Positions 33,874-43,393 of a stretch of DNA of 64,000 nucleotides are shown piece by piece. The translations under genes and the position numbers were made by a program. The notes beneath the pieces were generated by a model that was given only the letters and a program-made list of their open reading frames with translations, did not search any database and had not been told where the DNA came from. The stretch is from Aequorivita sinensis (lineage in GTDB: Bacteria; Bacteroidota; Bacteroidia; Flavobacteriales; Flavobacteriaceae), in contig NZ_VDMC01000004.1 in assembly GCF_006346335.1 (NCBI RefSeq), positions 111,909 to 175,908 of the forward strand, written 5' to 3'. Each line of letters starts with the position of its first letter. The stretch's first letter is position 1.

Positions 33874-34832
33874 TATAGTGCGAGAATGATTGATTTCTCT
33901 TTAAGAGCCTCTTTAAAATCTACTTGTACTAGCAATGCTTTATTTATCCAAGTAAGTGCAATTTCCTTTTCCCGTAGGTTTTTATAAATCTGAGCCAATC
34001 GATAGTAAGCCCATTTCTTAGATATATTATCTTTTATTGAATGATTAGCTAAAAACTCACTTAAAGAATCTATTCCAATTTGTGAATCAAGATTATACTG
34101 CGCCGAAATCTCTCCTATTCGGTAATTTAAATGATTGTGTTTATGTATTCGTATAGAGGTAGAAGCAATTTCTATAGCTTTTTGGGGATAATCATTTTTT
34201 TCATATAGATTTATAAGTTTTTCATAGGTATGAGGTGATCCTCCTACTTCAATTGCCTTTTTATAATTGTATTCTGCATCCTCAATCTTTTTATAAAATT
34301 CAGCAATATGCCCCAAAGCTAGGTAGCCATCCACTTTTGAAATCGCTTCTAACTCACTTGCATAAGAAATGGCTTTTTTCTCACTTCCACCAAAGAAAAC
34401 TGGCAATTGTATATAAAGTTCTATCAACGCCCAACGCGCTTCTATATGTTGCCGGTTTAATTCAATAGCACGTTCAAGATGATATTTTATTTCTGATAGA
34501 TATGTTACCGCCCGAAGCCGACTAACAGTCATTGCTTTCATTCCTAAAGCACCACCGTATTTAAAATGATAATTAGCGTTGGATTCATCATCTGCTACCA
34601 AATCTTTATAATAAGAAAGTGCTGTATCCCACTCCTTACTATAACCAGCTATATCTCCTAAGTATTCTCGAGTTTTTATATGACTAGGATGTAATTTTAG
34701 ATATTCTTCAAAAATAGGCTTTGCCTTGATGAAATTTTCTTGTTTGAAATATTCTTCAGCCTGTTTGTAATTGGTTTGGGCGTTTATAAATACAGGAAAT
34801 AATATAAAGAAAATGAAAAACAGTAAAAACAT
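33873..34832 (-). CDS. secreted tetratricopeptide-repeat protein
   Basis: A 320-residue protein. I start it at the ATG at 34832, because MFLLFFIFFILFPVFINAQ is a good signal peptide, while the longer frame adds 23 residues of intergenic-like sequence in front of it. The mature part begins with TPRs (YKQAEEYFKQENFIKAKPIFEEYLKLHPSHIKTREYLGDIAG) and has at least four further TPR-like units to the C-terminus, which ends in KEREIALTWINKALLVQVDFKEALKEK-type helices. It is likely a periplasmic or surface scaffold. No catalytic domain is visible. Confidence 0.8.
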   Translation of the reverse strand: MFLLFFIFFILFPVFINAQTNYKQAEEYFKQENFIKAKPIFEEYLKLHPSHIKTREYLGDIAGYSKEWDTALSYYKDLVADDESNANYHFKYGGALGMKAMTVSRLRAVTYLSEIKYHLERAIELNRQHIEARWALIELYIQLPVFFGGSEKKAISYASELEAISKVDGYLALGHIAEFYKKIEDAEYNYKKAIEVGGSPHTYEKLINLYEKNDYPQKAIEIASTSIRIHKHNHLNYRIGEISAQYNLDSQIGIDSLSEFLANHSIKDNISKKWAYYRLAQIYKNLREKEIALTWINKALLVQVDFKEALKEKSIILAL

Positions 34833-34917
34833 CCGTCCCCTTACTTCCCCTCCCCTCACATTTAAGAATTTATAACTTTTATTATAATTTAAAATTTGCA
34901 ATTTGTACTTTCTTCTT

Positions 34918-34945
34918 GGAATTTGGAATTTGGAATTTGGAATTT
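34918..34945. repeat. GGAATTT tandem repeat (4 copies)
   Basis: Four consecutive 7-base units GGAATTT in the gap between the TPR gene and the DUF4136 gene. Such short GGAATTT arrays are frequent between flavobacterial genes and prone to copy-number change. Confidence 0.85.
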
Positions 34946-34960
34946 GGGAGTTAGGATTTG

Positions 34961-35482
34961 TTATTTTTTAGAAGGTGGATATTTCCTCAAAATTTTCTGA
35001 ATAACCGATAAGTAGTAGGCTTCTTTTCCCTCTGGCTTTGACCTCTCTTTCATTTCACCCTCTGCAACAGCTTGCCACACCAAGTCATCTTTAACAACAT
35101 CAATAAAGTCCATTGTAAGTCTTTGGTTTACTACTTTTCCGCCAATAGGAATTCCACCACTTACGCCTACACCAACATTACGTCCGCTACCGCCAACGCC
35201 AATACCGATAGTATTTCGTGAATTCGAAATGTTTTCACGCGCATAAAAATTAATGTACAATTGAGGCGTTTCACTTTTCACGAATCCTCGTTGATGCATA
35301 AGACTATCCGTAATCTGAATAATACGTTTATCATCCAATTCATTTAGACCTGAGTCTATTGTAGGGAAGTAATTATAGGAAGTGTATTTTGTGAAGTCTG
35401 CCTGCTTATCATAATCTACCGCTACAGAAGCTCCACAAGAAGTTAAAACTGTTGTGACTAAAAGTATCCAGAAGTATTTCAT
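34961..35482 (-). CDS. DUF4136 domain lipoprotein
   Basis: A 173-residue predicted lipoprotein (MKYFWILLVTTVLTSC, lipidated Cys16). The mature part begins with the DUF4136 hallmark VDYDKQADFTKYTSYNYFP, contains a glycine-rich segment typical of the family (GIGVGGSGRNVGVGVSGGIP) and ends with LVWQAVAEGEM followed by an IQKILRKYPP helix. Function is unknown; it is probably anchored in the inner or outer membrane facing the periplasm. A 202-base gap separates it from obg upstream. Confidence 0.9.
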   Translation of the reverse strand: MKYFWILLVTTVLTSCGASVAVDYDKQADFTKYTSYNYFPTIDSGLNELDDKRIIQITDSLMHQRGFVKSETPQLYINFYARENISNSRNTIGIGVGGSGRNVGVGVSGGIPIGGKVVNQRLTMDFIDVVKDDLVWQAVAEGEMKERSKPEGKEAYYLSVIQKILRKYPPSKK

Positions 35483-35684
35483 TGCGTTTTCTTTTCAATA
35501 AAAATACGCAAAAAAGAAAGTTTGTGATTCGCTAGCTTGTTCTTTAACAGTTTGTTTCAATGCTAAATTGAATTAATATTAAAAATAGCCGATCATTTTC
35601 TTACTTCGGCTCCGCTCGCCAAACTAGAATTGCTGAGTTATAATTAGATTTCTAAAAAATATTAGGTAAGCTTGGTGGCTGGAA

Positions 35685-36683
35685 TTAATTAAGCATTTTC
35701 CATAGTTTATCCTTCAACTCAGTAAGCCCTTGTTGTGCAACTGCTGAGATAAATAAATATGGAATTCCCTTAAACTCTTTATCCAGAACCTTTTTCATTT
35801 CAGCTTTAAGTTCGTCGTCTAGCATATCGCTTTTGCTAATTGCCAAAAGACGTTCTTTATCTAAAAGTTGTGGATTGTAACGGCGTAATTCATCAACAAG
35901 AATATCGTACTGCTCTTTAATATCCGGCGCATCGGCTGGAATTAAAAACAGCAAAGTAGAGTTTCTCTCAATATGACGTAAAAATCGATGCCCAATACCT
36001 TTTCCTTCTGCTGCACCTTCAATAATACCTGGAATATCTGCAACTACAAATGTTTGGAAGTCGCGGTATTCTACAATACCTAGGTTTGGTTTTAAGGTTG
36101 TAAACTCGTAGTTGGCAATTTTCGGCTTAGCAGCAGTAATTACTGAGAGTAAAGTTGACTTTCCTGCATTAGGAAAACCTACTAAACCTACATCAGCAAG
36201 AATTTTTAGCTCAATAATGATATCTACCTCTTCTCCTTCTTCACCTGGTTGAGCGTATCTTGGAGTTTGATTTGTAGACGATTTAAAGTGTGCATTTCCA
36301 AGACCGCCACGACCGCCTTTTGCTACAACTTTTTCTTCGCCATCTTCAAGGAGTTCGAAGAGAATTTCTTCAGTTTCCTTATCGCGAACAACTGTTCCTA
36401 TCGGAACTTCAATATACACATCTGCACCATCGGCACCTGTACTGGTTTGCTTACTACCAGCTTGCCCGTGTTCTGCTCTAAAGTGTCGTTTAAATTTAAG
36501 ATGATATAGCGTCCAAAGGTTTTTATTGGCTTTTACAATTACGTGTCCACCACGACCACCATCCCCTCCATCGGGGCCTCCTTTAGGAATATACTTTTCC
36601 CGTCGCATGTGTTTACTGCCTTGCCCTCCCTTTCCGGAAGTAACATGAACTTTAACGTAATCTACAAAATTGCCTTCAGTCAC
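35685..36683 (-). CDS. obg: GTPase Obg/CgtA
   Basis: A 332-residue ribosome-assembly and stress GTPase. The glycine-rich Obg fold occupies about residues 1-158 ([17 protein letters not shown]-type turns), followed by the G domain: G1 GFPNAGKST at 169-177, G3 [23 protein letters not shown]4 ISKSD and G5 ISAVAQQG. There is no C-terminal OCT domain, as usual for many Gram-negative versions. It is 54 bases downstream of adk on the same strand, and an adk-obg transcript is likely. Confidence 0.97.
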   Translation of the reverse strand: MTEGNFVDYVKVHVTSGKGGQGSKHMRREKYIPKGGPDGGDGGRGGHVIVKANKNLWTLYHLKFKRHFRAEHGQAGSKQTSTGADGADVYIEVPIGTVVRDKETEEILFELLEDGEEKVVAKGGRGGLGNAHFKSSTNQTPRYAQPGEEGEEVDIIIELKILADVGLVGFPNAGKSTLLSVITAAKPKIANYEFTTLKPNLGIVEYRDFQTFVVADIPGIIEGAAEGKGIGHRFLRHIERNSTLLFLIPADAPDIKEQYDILVDELRRYNPQLLDKERLLAISKSDMLDDELKAEMKKVLDKEFKGIPYLFISAVAQQGLTELKDKLWKMLN

Positions 36684-36737
36684 TTTATTTTTCTGTTTGT
36701 TGTTTGTTCTTTATTATTGGACAATCCAATATATAAA

Positions 36738-37310
36738 CTACAAAGTATCAATTACTTTACTTAATCTTTCAGTTATTTCTTCAATACTTCCTTCACCATT
36801 AACACCGTAATACATTCCTCTCTTCTCGTAATAATCTTTTAAGATAGCGGTTTCATTGTAGTAAACCTTAATGCGATTACGGATAATACTTTCATCAGCA
36901 TCATCTGCACGACCACTAGTTTTTCCTCTTTCTAAAAGACGTTGAACTAAAACCTCATCATCAACTTCCAAAGCTACCATTGCATTTATTTGAGAATCTT
37001 TATCATCCATTAGATGTCCTAAAGCCTCTGCTTGAGCTTCAGTTCTTGGGAAACCGTCAAATATAAAGCCGTTAGAACCGCAGTTTTTATCAACTTCATT
37101 ACTTAACATATCAATGGTAATTTCATCTGGCACTAACTTTCCTTTAGACATGAACGACTTGGCTAAATCACCAAGTTCTGTTTTGTTTTTAATATTGTAT
37201 CTAAATACATCTCCAGTTGAAATATGAACTAGATTATACTTTTCTTTTAGAAAATTAGCTTGAGTACCTTTTCCTGCTCCTGGAGGGCCAAATAAAATAA
37301 TATTGGTCAT
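36738..37310 (-). CDS. adk: adenylate kinase
   Basis: A 190-residue kinase that interconverts ATP, ADP and AMP. The P-loop is GPPGAGKGT (residues 8-16), the AMP-binding FDGFPRTEAQAEAL is present, and the LID is the short form (LLERGKTSGRADDADESIIRNR), without the 27-residue zinc-type insertion. The length fits the short-LID class. In several flavobacteria adk sits beside hpt; no hpt is next to it here, where a 415-base gap follows. Confidence 0.97.
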   Translation of the reverse strand: MTNIILFGPPGAGKGTQANFLKEKYNLVHISTGDVFRYNIKNKTELGDLAKSFMSKGKLVPDEITIDMLSNEVDKNCGSNGFIFDGFPRTEAQAEALGHLMDDKDSQINAMVALEVDDEVLVQRLLERGKTSGRADDADESIIRNRIKVYYNETAILKDYYEKRGMYYGVNGEGSIEEITERLSKVIDTL

Positions 37311-37725
37311 GGGTGTTTTTTAATGGTTGTAAAAAATGAAGTTGCAAATTTACGAAATTTCAGGCAGTTGCGGTTATGACCATAAAGAAATATAATTACA
37401 TCAAGTTTCCATCTTAGAGGCAAAAACAACAAAAAAACAGTGTAAACACCTAATTACAAATTGATTAAATAAAATAAAAATAAAAAAACTATCCTAATGC
37501 AGCTAGCATTAAAAGACGATTTTAGTGAATTTTTTAGAAAATTAAGCGTAAAATTAAAGCGAAATCCTCTTATTTATGAAGTTGGAAACATACTTTTTAA
37601 GCTAACACTCTGACAATGTTGACTGTGGTTGATGTAGTTTTAAAATTTTTGACAGCTCAATAATAGGTTGTTAAAAGTTATCGTCTTCAGTTTATACCTA
37701 AAAAAACCTAGCAACTTGACTAAAA
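37311..37725. other. 415-bp non-coding gap upstream of adk
   Basis: AT-rich DNA with no ORF of note, no tRNA and no hairpin that I would call a terminator. On the minus strand TAAATTTG (37352-37345) fits the -7 consensus and lies about 35 bases before the adk start. The rest is unexplained; a small RNA cannot be excluded. Confidence 0.5.
37345..37352 (-). promoter_or_regulatory. putative -7 element of adk
   Basis: Minus-strand TAAATTTG, a TAnnTTTG match 35 bases before the ATG at 37310. No TTTG -33 box is evident. Confidence 0.5.
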
Positions 37726-39138
37726 CTAGTCAGATATATTTTTAATGTACGCTGAAGGTGTGCTACCGGTAATTTCTTTAAATGCGGTAGTAAAACTACT
37801 TTGTGAGACAAATCCGCTTTCCTCTGCCAAATAGCTTATTTTGTAAGATCGATATTTTGCATCGGAATTAAGCTTATCTACTATATATTGAATCCTTAAC
37901 GAATTGATATACGCATTGAAACTTTTATTCTTAGATGCATTTATTATAGAAGACAAGTAACGCGTGTTGGTGCCCAATTGTTTGGCTAAGCTTGCGATAC
38001 GTAACTGTTTATCTAAATAAAGTTTAGAGTTTTCAAATTTTCGAAGTTTTTCTAAAATTTCTTCCTCCGTTTTATCCGAGATTACAGTGCCTTTTGAATT
38101 ATCAATATCAACACTTTTATCAGCCCTAATTCTGGTGTAGTATTTATTCCCGAAATAGATTAATAACAATAAACAAAGTAATCCGATGGAAACATATAAC
38201 TGTCTATTTCTTACAATTATTTTATATGCAGCCTCTGTTTGCTTTTTACGATACAATCCTTCTATTAAGGCAACCTTTGCTTTACGAGTACTTTGTTGAG
38301 TTTTGAAAAAATGATTTTGAAGTCTTTTTTCATAAAACAATAAGCTATCTTCATTTCCTTTATTACTCCAGTATTTAATCGCTTCGTTTAATAAAACAGG
38401 CTCAAGTTCAACATCAAATAAATTAACAACCACTTTTGGGTTTTCTACACTATCTGTATGAATCAGGTTTAAATACGTTCTTGAAGCCTGACTTAAAGGC
38501 TTAACATTAAAATCTTGAATTACTTTATTAAAATAGAGGCTAGAAGAGTCATTTTGGTGCGGGTAATACAATTTTGCAATTTGAAACTGAATAAAAGGCT
38601 TTCTTTCATCCTTTTCATCCATTTTATCAAGTATCTCTTTTAAACCTGATATTTTATTTTCTGTTTGTTGGGCTTTTAAATACTTAACTTTAAGTAACGC
38701 TAAATCAACCGCATATTTTTTCTTTATGTTAGAATTCAGGTTGTTGTAACTTTTTAATGCTTTCTCATAAACAGTGTTACCTTCTCCCTCTAAGTTAAGA
38801 TCTTTATAAAGAGTAGCTAGCTCACGCCAATATTCAAATTGTAAATCCGTACTTGGGGAATTAGCGATACTGCTTTCAATTTTTTGTGAAATTGCAACTG
38901 CTTCTTCATACTCACCAAGCAACCTATTTATTTGTAATTTCTTGATTTCAATAGCAACAGATTCTTCCTTATTGGTGTTTTTAAGTAAGTAATCGTAGAG
39001 TTTAAGTGATTTATAAGGATCGTTAAATCGACTTTCGATTGCTTCAATAAATAACTTTTCTTCTTCCGAATTTTGTGCTTTAAGAAGCTGAGCGCCTAAA
39101 ACCACAAATAATACGCTAAAAAAAAGATTAAGTTTCAT
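37726..39138 (-). CDS. TPR-containing membrane regulator with C-terminal AraC-type HTH
   Basis: A 470-residue protein. A signal peptide (ends near KAQNS) precedes a long alpha-helical, TPR-like periplasmic region to about residue 310, one membrane helix (LYVSIGLLCLLLLIYFGNKYY), and a cytoplasmic AraC/XylS DNA-binding domain with LRIASLAKQLGTNTRYLSSIIN and ISYLAEESGFVSQSSFTTAFKEITGSTPSAYI. This is a one-component transmembrane regulator of the kind common in Bacteroidota: periplasmic TPRs would sense, the cytoplasmic HTH would act. The adjacent T9SS and TPR-transmembrane genes may be targets or partners (inference). Confidence 0.88.
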   Translation of the reverse strand: MKLNLFFSVLFVVLGAQLLKAQNSEEEKLFIEAIESRFNDPYKSLKLYDYLLKNTNKEESVAIEIKKLQINRLLGEYEEAVAISQKIESSIANSPSTDLQFEYWRELATLYKDLNLEGEGNTVYEKALKSYNNLNSNIKKKYAVDLALLKVKYLKAQQTENKISGLKEILDKMDEKDERKPFIQFQIAKLYYPHQNDSSSLYFNKVIQDFNVKPLSQASRTYLNLIHTDSVENPKVVVNLFDVELEPVLLNEAIKYWSNKGNEDSLLFYEKRLQNHFFKTQQSTRKAKVALIEGLYRKKQTEAAYKIIVRNRQLYVSIGLLCLLLLIYFGNKYYTRIRADKSVDIDNSKGTVISDKTEEEILEKLRKFENSKLYLDKQLRIASLAKQLGTNTRYLSSIINASKNKSFNAYINSLRIQYIVDKLNSDAKYRSYKISYLAEESGFVSQSSFTTAFKEITGSTPSAYIKNISD

Positions 39139-39202
39139 AAAACCTCATTGTTCTGAAGTACAAAACTACATCATTTTACTAACCTTATAGATTCGTATTT
39201 TA

Positions 39203-39240
39203 ATAAAAAAAACTCCTCAACTATTTAATAATTGAGGAGT
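39203..39240 (-). terminator. rho-independent terminator after the T9SS gene
   Basis: Perfect 9-base stem ACTCCTCAA (39212-39220) and TTGAGGAGT (39232-39240), followed on the minus strand by an eight-base T run. It lies 39 bases after the stop of the sorting-domain gene. Confidence 0.9.
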
Positions 39241-39278
39241 AGTACAAACAAAAGAAAGAAATCACCAATAATCCTAAA

Positions 39279-41303
39279 TTACTTTTTTATGAACTTCAAC
39301 TGCTTTAAAGTTCCATTATTCAAAGTAACCTTAGCAATATATAAACCACTAGTTAAACTAGAAACATTTATGGAGCCCTGAGTATCTTTCATAGGTTCAT
39401 TCATTAAAAGATTCCCTGAAATATTGTAAATCTGAATAGATTCTATTGAGACTCCTGCATTAACATTTAACATTTCGGATGTTGGATTAGGATATAATGA
39501 AAACTGTGTTACCTCATTGTTTTCAACACCCAAAATAGATTCAAATGGAAGTCTGTAAAAGTCCGTCTGCATTTGGTAATTGCCTGTTTCGTACTGAACA
39601 GTCATTTTATTAAATGCACCATTTCCATCGGTAAGAAAGTTAGACCCGATAACGTTTCCTATACCTGTATCACCTCTAAATTCTACTAGCTTATCTTCAT
39701 TGCTCTTTGAAACCACTAAATTGTTGAAATTAGAACCATCTGTGGCCATTTGCTTATAGATGTACATGAAGTATAACTCACTATCATCTACAAATAAATT
39801 AGGAATAAGAGCAAACCTCGTTAATATAGGTTGGAAAAGAACTACATCTTCAGGTAAAAGAAATCTATGCCTTTTAAAAAGCGAACCATCTCTCTCATAC
39901 TCATTTACAACTCCAAAAATATTTCCATTTTCTTCATCTGGTTCGCCTAATCCAACTAGATAGTTATAAGAATACCCTTTTTGAATTCTATTGAAATCAG
40001 CAGAAATTTGATCACCATTGTGATTTGCATCCAAAATCAACTCGAAAGACCAGCTTTCTATATTAAAAAACCCAAGGTTAGTAGCCATGCCATCAGCTCC
40101 CATCAAAAAGCCTAACTGATTGTCATGACCATCAACACTATTAATCTCCATAAAACTGTCAATAACGTATTCATTAAGCTCGTGAATCATTTCACCATCT
40201 TCGTTTGCAACCATATATGTATTCCACTCATTATCCGCAATCATATCGTAATAAGTTATACCATAAACTACCTCTAACTTACTATCCGAATTAAAAATAT
40301 CACTCGAAATATCATAGGTTTGGTCTCTATAGAATACTCCAAATTGACCCATTGGGATTACAAATTGTCCTGCATCTGGATACCTTGTGTCGATGTCTAA
40401 ATACATTGTTTTCACCTCTTCTAAATTAAAATCTAATAACTTAATAACTAGATTATTATCTGGAAATACCTCTAAGGTTGCATTATCCATAAACAAATGC
40501 TTATAATGTGCCAAAGCAACATATTCTACACCGTCAATAGTTATAAAGTTGAAAGGAGAACCCATTAAAAAGTTTATCAATTCTGAATTATAAACATAGC
40601 TATTATCTAACTCCCAAGTAGCAGCATTAAAAGCTTTAATAGTTACATCACTATCATCGGCCATATAAGTAAATACCTTATGATTACCAGCAGCATCAAT
40701 TTTAGTTTCAGCTGAATATCCGTCAAGCTGTTGCAATATTTCACCTTCGTTATTTACTACCCAAACTTCCCAAACTTGATCGTCTGGACCTGGATCTACA
40801 CCTTCAAAATAATGAAGGAAAATCATAAATTCGTTATTGCTATCAGCGTTAAAAAAGTTTGATGAATAATGATTTACCACCTCTATTTGATTTGCCGATT
40901 CTGGCACTTCAATAGTAAAATCATCAACTATTTCGATATCATCATTATAAGTTTTTACCGTGTAGATATTCCCAATTCGTTCTGAGGAATAAAGTATTTC
41001 ACCGCCGTTCTCAACTTTGTTAATCACCCCCCATCTAAGCACATCTATTTGTGCATAAGGCTCGAATTCTGAAGTTGTGCGATTTGAACTATTTGCAACG
41101 GCTCCACCCTGCGAATCATTTTTAAAAGGAGAAGTTACAATTTCTGGCCTATTAAATTCCGTTAGGTTATAATGCTTAAAAGCTCGAATTTCTTTTTTGC
41201 GCATTTCAATAGTGTGACCATTGGAAGTTGAAGATTGTGGAATTTGCGCAATTGCTGCTACTGAAATTAACATCAGCAATACAAGTGTAGTTTTAAATTT
41301 CAT
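39279..41303 (-). CDS. T9SS type A sorting domain-containing protein
   Basis: A 674-residue secreted protein, started at the ATG at 41303 (MKFKTTLVLLMLISVAAIAQ, a clean signal peptide); 15 further in-frame codons upstream lack support. The bulk is beta-rich with repeated motifs resembling a beta-propeller (segments such as WEVWVVNNEGEILQQLDGY and NTYMVANEDGEMIHELNEY). The last 75 residues are the sorting domain: LYPNPTSEMLNVN, IYNISGNLLM, INVSSLTSGLYIAKVT and a terminal LKQLKFIKK. The protein is thus exported by the type IX system and anchored or released at the surface. No enzymatic domain is recognised. Confidence 0.9.
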   Translation of the reverse strand: MKFKTTLVLLMLISVAAIAQIPQSSTSNGHTIEMRKKEIRAFKHYNLTEFNRPEIVTSPFKNDSQGGAVANSSNRTTSEFEPYAQIDVLRWGVINKVENGGEILYSSERIGNIYTVKTYNDDIEIVDDFTIEVPESANQIEVVNHYSSNFFNADSNNEFMIFLHYFEGVDPGPDDQVWEVWVVNNEGEILQQLDGYSAETKIDAAGNHKVFTYMADDSDVTIKAFNAATWELDNSYVYNSELINFLMGSPFNFITIDGVEYVALAHYKHLFMDNATLEVFPDNNLVIKLLDFNLEEVKTMYLDIDTRYPDAGQFVIPMGQFGVFYRDQTYDISSDIFNSDSKLEVVYGITYYDMIADNEWNTYMVANEDGEMIHELNEYVIDSFMEINSVDGHDNQLGFLMGADGMATNLGFFNIESWSFELILDANHNGDQISADFNRIQKGYSYNYLVGLGEPDEENGNIFGVVNEYERDGSLFKRHRFLLPEDVVLFQPILTRFALIPNLFVDDSELYFMYIYKQMATDGSNFNNLVVSKSNEDKLVEFRGDTGIGNVIGSNFLTDGNGAFNKMTVQYETGNYQMQTDFYRLPFESILGVENNEVTQFSLYPNPTSEMLNVNAGVSIESIQIYNISGNLLMNEPMKDTQGSINVSSLTSGLYIAKVTLNNGTLKQLKFIKK

Positions 41304-41570
41304 TAGAAATAATTTTATGTGAAGTAAAATTTGAAGAGAACAAAACAACTAAAAAGATACCTCAACAAAAAATTGAAAACCACTGAATTTAACGAAAATT
41401 ACGTAAATTCATCAAGACAAAAACAAATTCAAAAAACTAATAACCAACACTTTATATTCACATTAAAAGATTTTAGACAAATTAGAAGAATTCTTTGAAA
41501 ACTGCACAAGAATACACGATTGAAAAAGGTAACACACGTTGAATGTTTAGAATTTTAAAGGTTAGCATCG

Positions 41571-42671
41571 TTATTTATTTTTAACCCAATTCCACAGTTG
41601 CCAAGCTGAAATCATCATTGCAATTACCAAAAGCCCATATAGAATGTAATCTAAAAACTTTAAACTTTTATCTGTTTCAAGAGGCTGCTCTTCGACAAAC
41701 TGAAATACATTTTCAAATTGTCTATCCTCGAGTTTCTCAATTTCTTTAGCTGAGCTACTATATTTTTTTCGATATAATTCATATTTGTTTTTGTCGCCTA
41801 AAGCCAAATAATTCTCTTTCAAAAGAAGGTATAATTCTGATTTAATTTTTGGATTTTGTGTAGTATCGATAATATTTAGAATTTGCACCACACTATCTTT
41901 TGCTGCAACAAAATTTCCTTCTCGAGTAGATACTTTAGCAAGACCAATATTAGCCTTATGCATATATTCTTCTAGGTCGTTTTGAACAGCAATAAAATAA
42001 GCCTTTTGAAAATTTGTTTTCGCTAGTTTTAAATCGTTGAGTTCTAGCAAGCAATTTCCTTTCTCTAGAAATACTAAAGCCAGATTGTTAAGCGAAACAG
42101 AGTTTTCTGGAATTGTTTGATAAGAAGCTATGGATAAATTGTAATTTTTGATAGCGTATTCACAATCTATCTCATCTTTATACCCATTCCCTTTTATTGC
42201 GTAGATATTACCACGAGAAACCGCCATTGCTTCTTTAGACAGATTAGAGCTTTCTATAAGCTCTTCTGCTCTATCCAAATATTCTCTAGAAATAGCATTT
42301 AAATGAGATAATTGATATTGTTCTGCCAATAATCCTAAAGCCCATATTTTATATTGAGTATTACCCGAACTTTCTGCCAATTCCCAAGTTTTTGAAGCAT
42401 ATTTCAAAGATTTTCCATTTTGATTGAGAGCTGTATAACCGTTAACCATAGTCACCAGAGCATAAATCTTTGTTTCCAATAGTTCTGCTTTTTGGTAAAC
42501 CATTGTACTTAAAGCCACAGCTTTTTGAGCATCTTGATAAACACTTAAATTTGCCTCTTCAAGTTCTTTAGCAAATTCTTTTTGGGATTGGGCACTACAT
42601 AATTGTGGCACAAATAAGCAAGAAAAAAGCCATATTATGGTTAAAATAAAAAGTGATTTATAAGAATGCAT
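41571..42671 (-). CDS. secreted TPR protein with C-terminal membrane helix
   Basis: A 366-residue protein started at the ATG at 42671 (MHSYKSLFILTIIW); a TTG four codons upstream is possible but weaker. A signal peptide ending near CSAQ is followed by helical TPR-like units across residues 30-300 and one membrane helix at the very C-terminus (YILYGLLVIAMMISAWQLW) with a basic end. Its layout is that of the regulator at 37726-39138 or of a TPR histidine kinase, but without any cytoplasmic output domain. Whether it lost one or never had one cannot be decided; the frame ends cleanly. Confidence 0.75.
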   Translation of the reverse strand: MHSYKSLFILTIIWLFSCLFVPQLCSAQSQKEFAKELEEANLSVYQDAQKAVALSTMVYQKAELLETKIYALVTMVNGYTALNQNGKSLKYASKTWELAESSGNTQYKIWALGLLAEQYQLSHLNAISREYLDRAEELIESSNLSKEAMAVSRGNIYAIKGNGYKDEIDCEYAIKNYNLSIASYQTIPENSVSLNNLALVFLEKGNCLLELNDLKLAKTNFQKAYFIAVQNDLEEYMHKANIGLAKVSTREGNFVAAKDSVVQILNIIDTTQNPKIKSELYLLLKENYLALGDKNKYELYRKKYSSSAKEIEKLEDRQFENVFQFVEEQPLETDKSLKFLDYILYGLLVIAMMISAWQLWNWVKNK

Positions 42672-42740
42672 GCCTATTTGCAATTTAGGGAATTGGGGAT
42701 TTACAAATATAATCTATACATTTTTGTATAACGATTAGTA

Positions 42741-43289
42741 TCACCCTCGATTTTGAAGCTTTTGCCACTCCGTTTTTGTCAAGGTATAGAAATTGTGAAG
42801 CACTTCTTCATAGAAAAATTCATTTCGTTTAATAAGTCCCGATTTTGCCAAGATAAAATTTGAAGCAGAATGATTTACGTCTGCGATTCCTACAATCTCA
42901 TCAAAACCTAAATTTTGAAATCCGTGATTTAATGAGGCTATAGCCGCTTCTGAAGCATATCCTTGGCCCCAATATTTTTTCAGAAATCGATATCCTAAAT
43001 CATAGTAATTAGTCTTGTCGTTTACCACATCGGTAATTAACCTAAATCCACTCCACCCGATAAAAGCTCCACTTTCTTTTTCAACTACTGCCCATCTGCC
43101 TATTCCGTTGTCACGGTATTGCTGTTGTATATTATTAATTATTTTTGTTGCTTCCTCCATGGTAGAAATCGGTTTATTTCCTAGAAAAACATGAACATCT
43201 GGATCTGAATCCATAGCGAACATCGCCTGAACATCGGAATCCATTATATCGCGCATAAGTAAGCGCTCTGTCTCTAAGTGTATTGTCAT
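42741..43289 (-). CDS. GNAT N-acetyltransferase (RimJ/RimL type)
   Basis: A 182-residue acetyltransferase. It starts with IHLETERLLMRDIMDSDVQAMFAM, typical of the Acetyltransf_3 (RimJ/RimL) branch; the acetyl-CoA loop lies in LGYRFLKKYWGQGYASEAAIASL (about residues 97-119), with the motif-B helix and NHSASNFILAKSGLIKR following. The substrate is not predictable; homologues act on ribosomal proteins, amino acids or antibiotics. Single gene. Confidence 0.9.
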   Translation of the reverse strand: MTIHLETERLLMRDIMDSDVQAMFAMDSDPDVHVFLGNKPISTMEEATKIINNIQQQYRDNGIGRWAVVEKESGAFIGWSGFRLITDVVNDKTNYYDLGYRFLKKYWGQGYASEAAIASLNHGFQNLGFDEIVGIADVNHSASNFILAKSGLIKRNEFFYEEVLHNFYTLTKTEWQKLQNRG

Positions 43290-43393
43290 ATTATTATATC
43301 TAATGAAGAAAAAAGCTTTAACTCAAGAAATGACTTTTAAATTCCTAAGTAAAAAACTAATTCTATAAACTAAATCCTAACTGTCAATTTCCA

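Noticed and set aside
41571..42671. Histidine kinase
   Set aside because: The TPR plus membrane helix suggests one, but there is no HisKA or HATPase domain before the stop codon.
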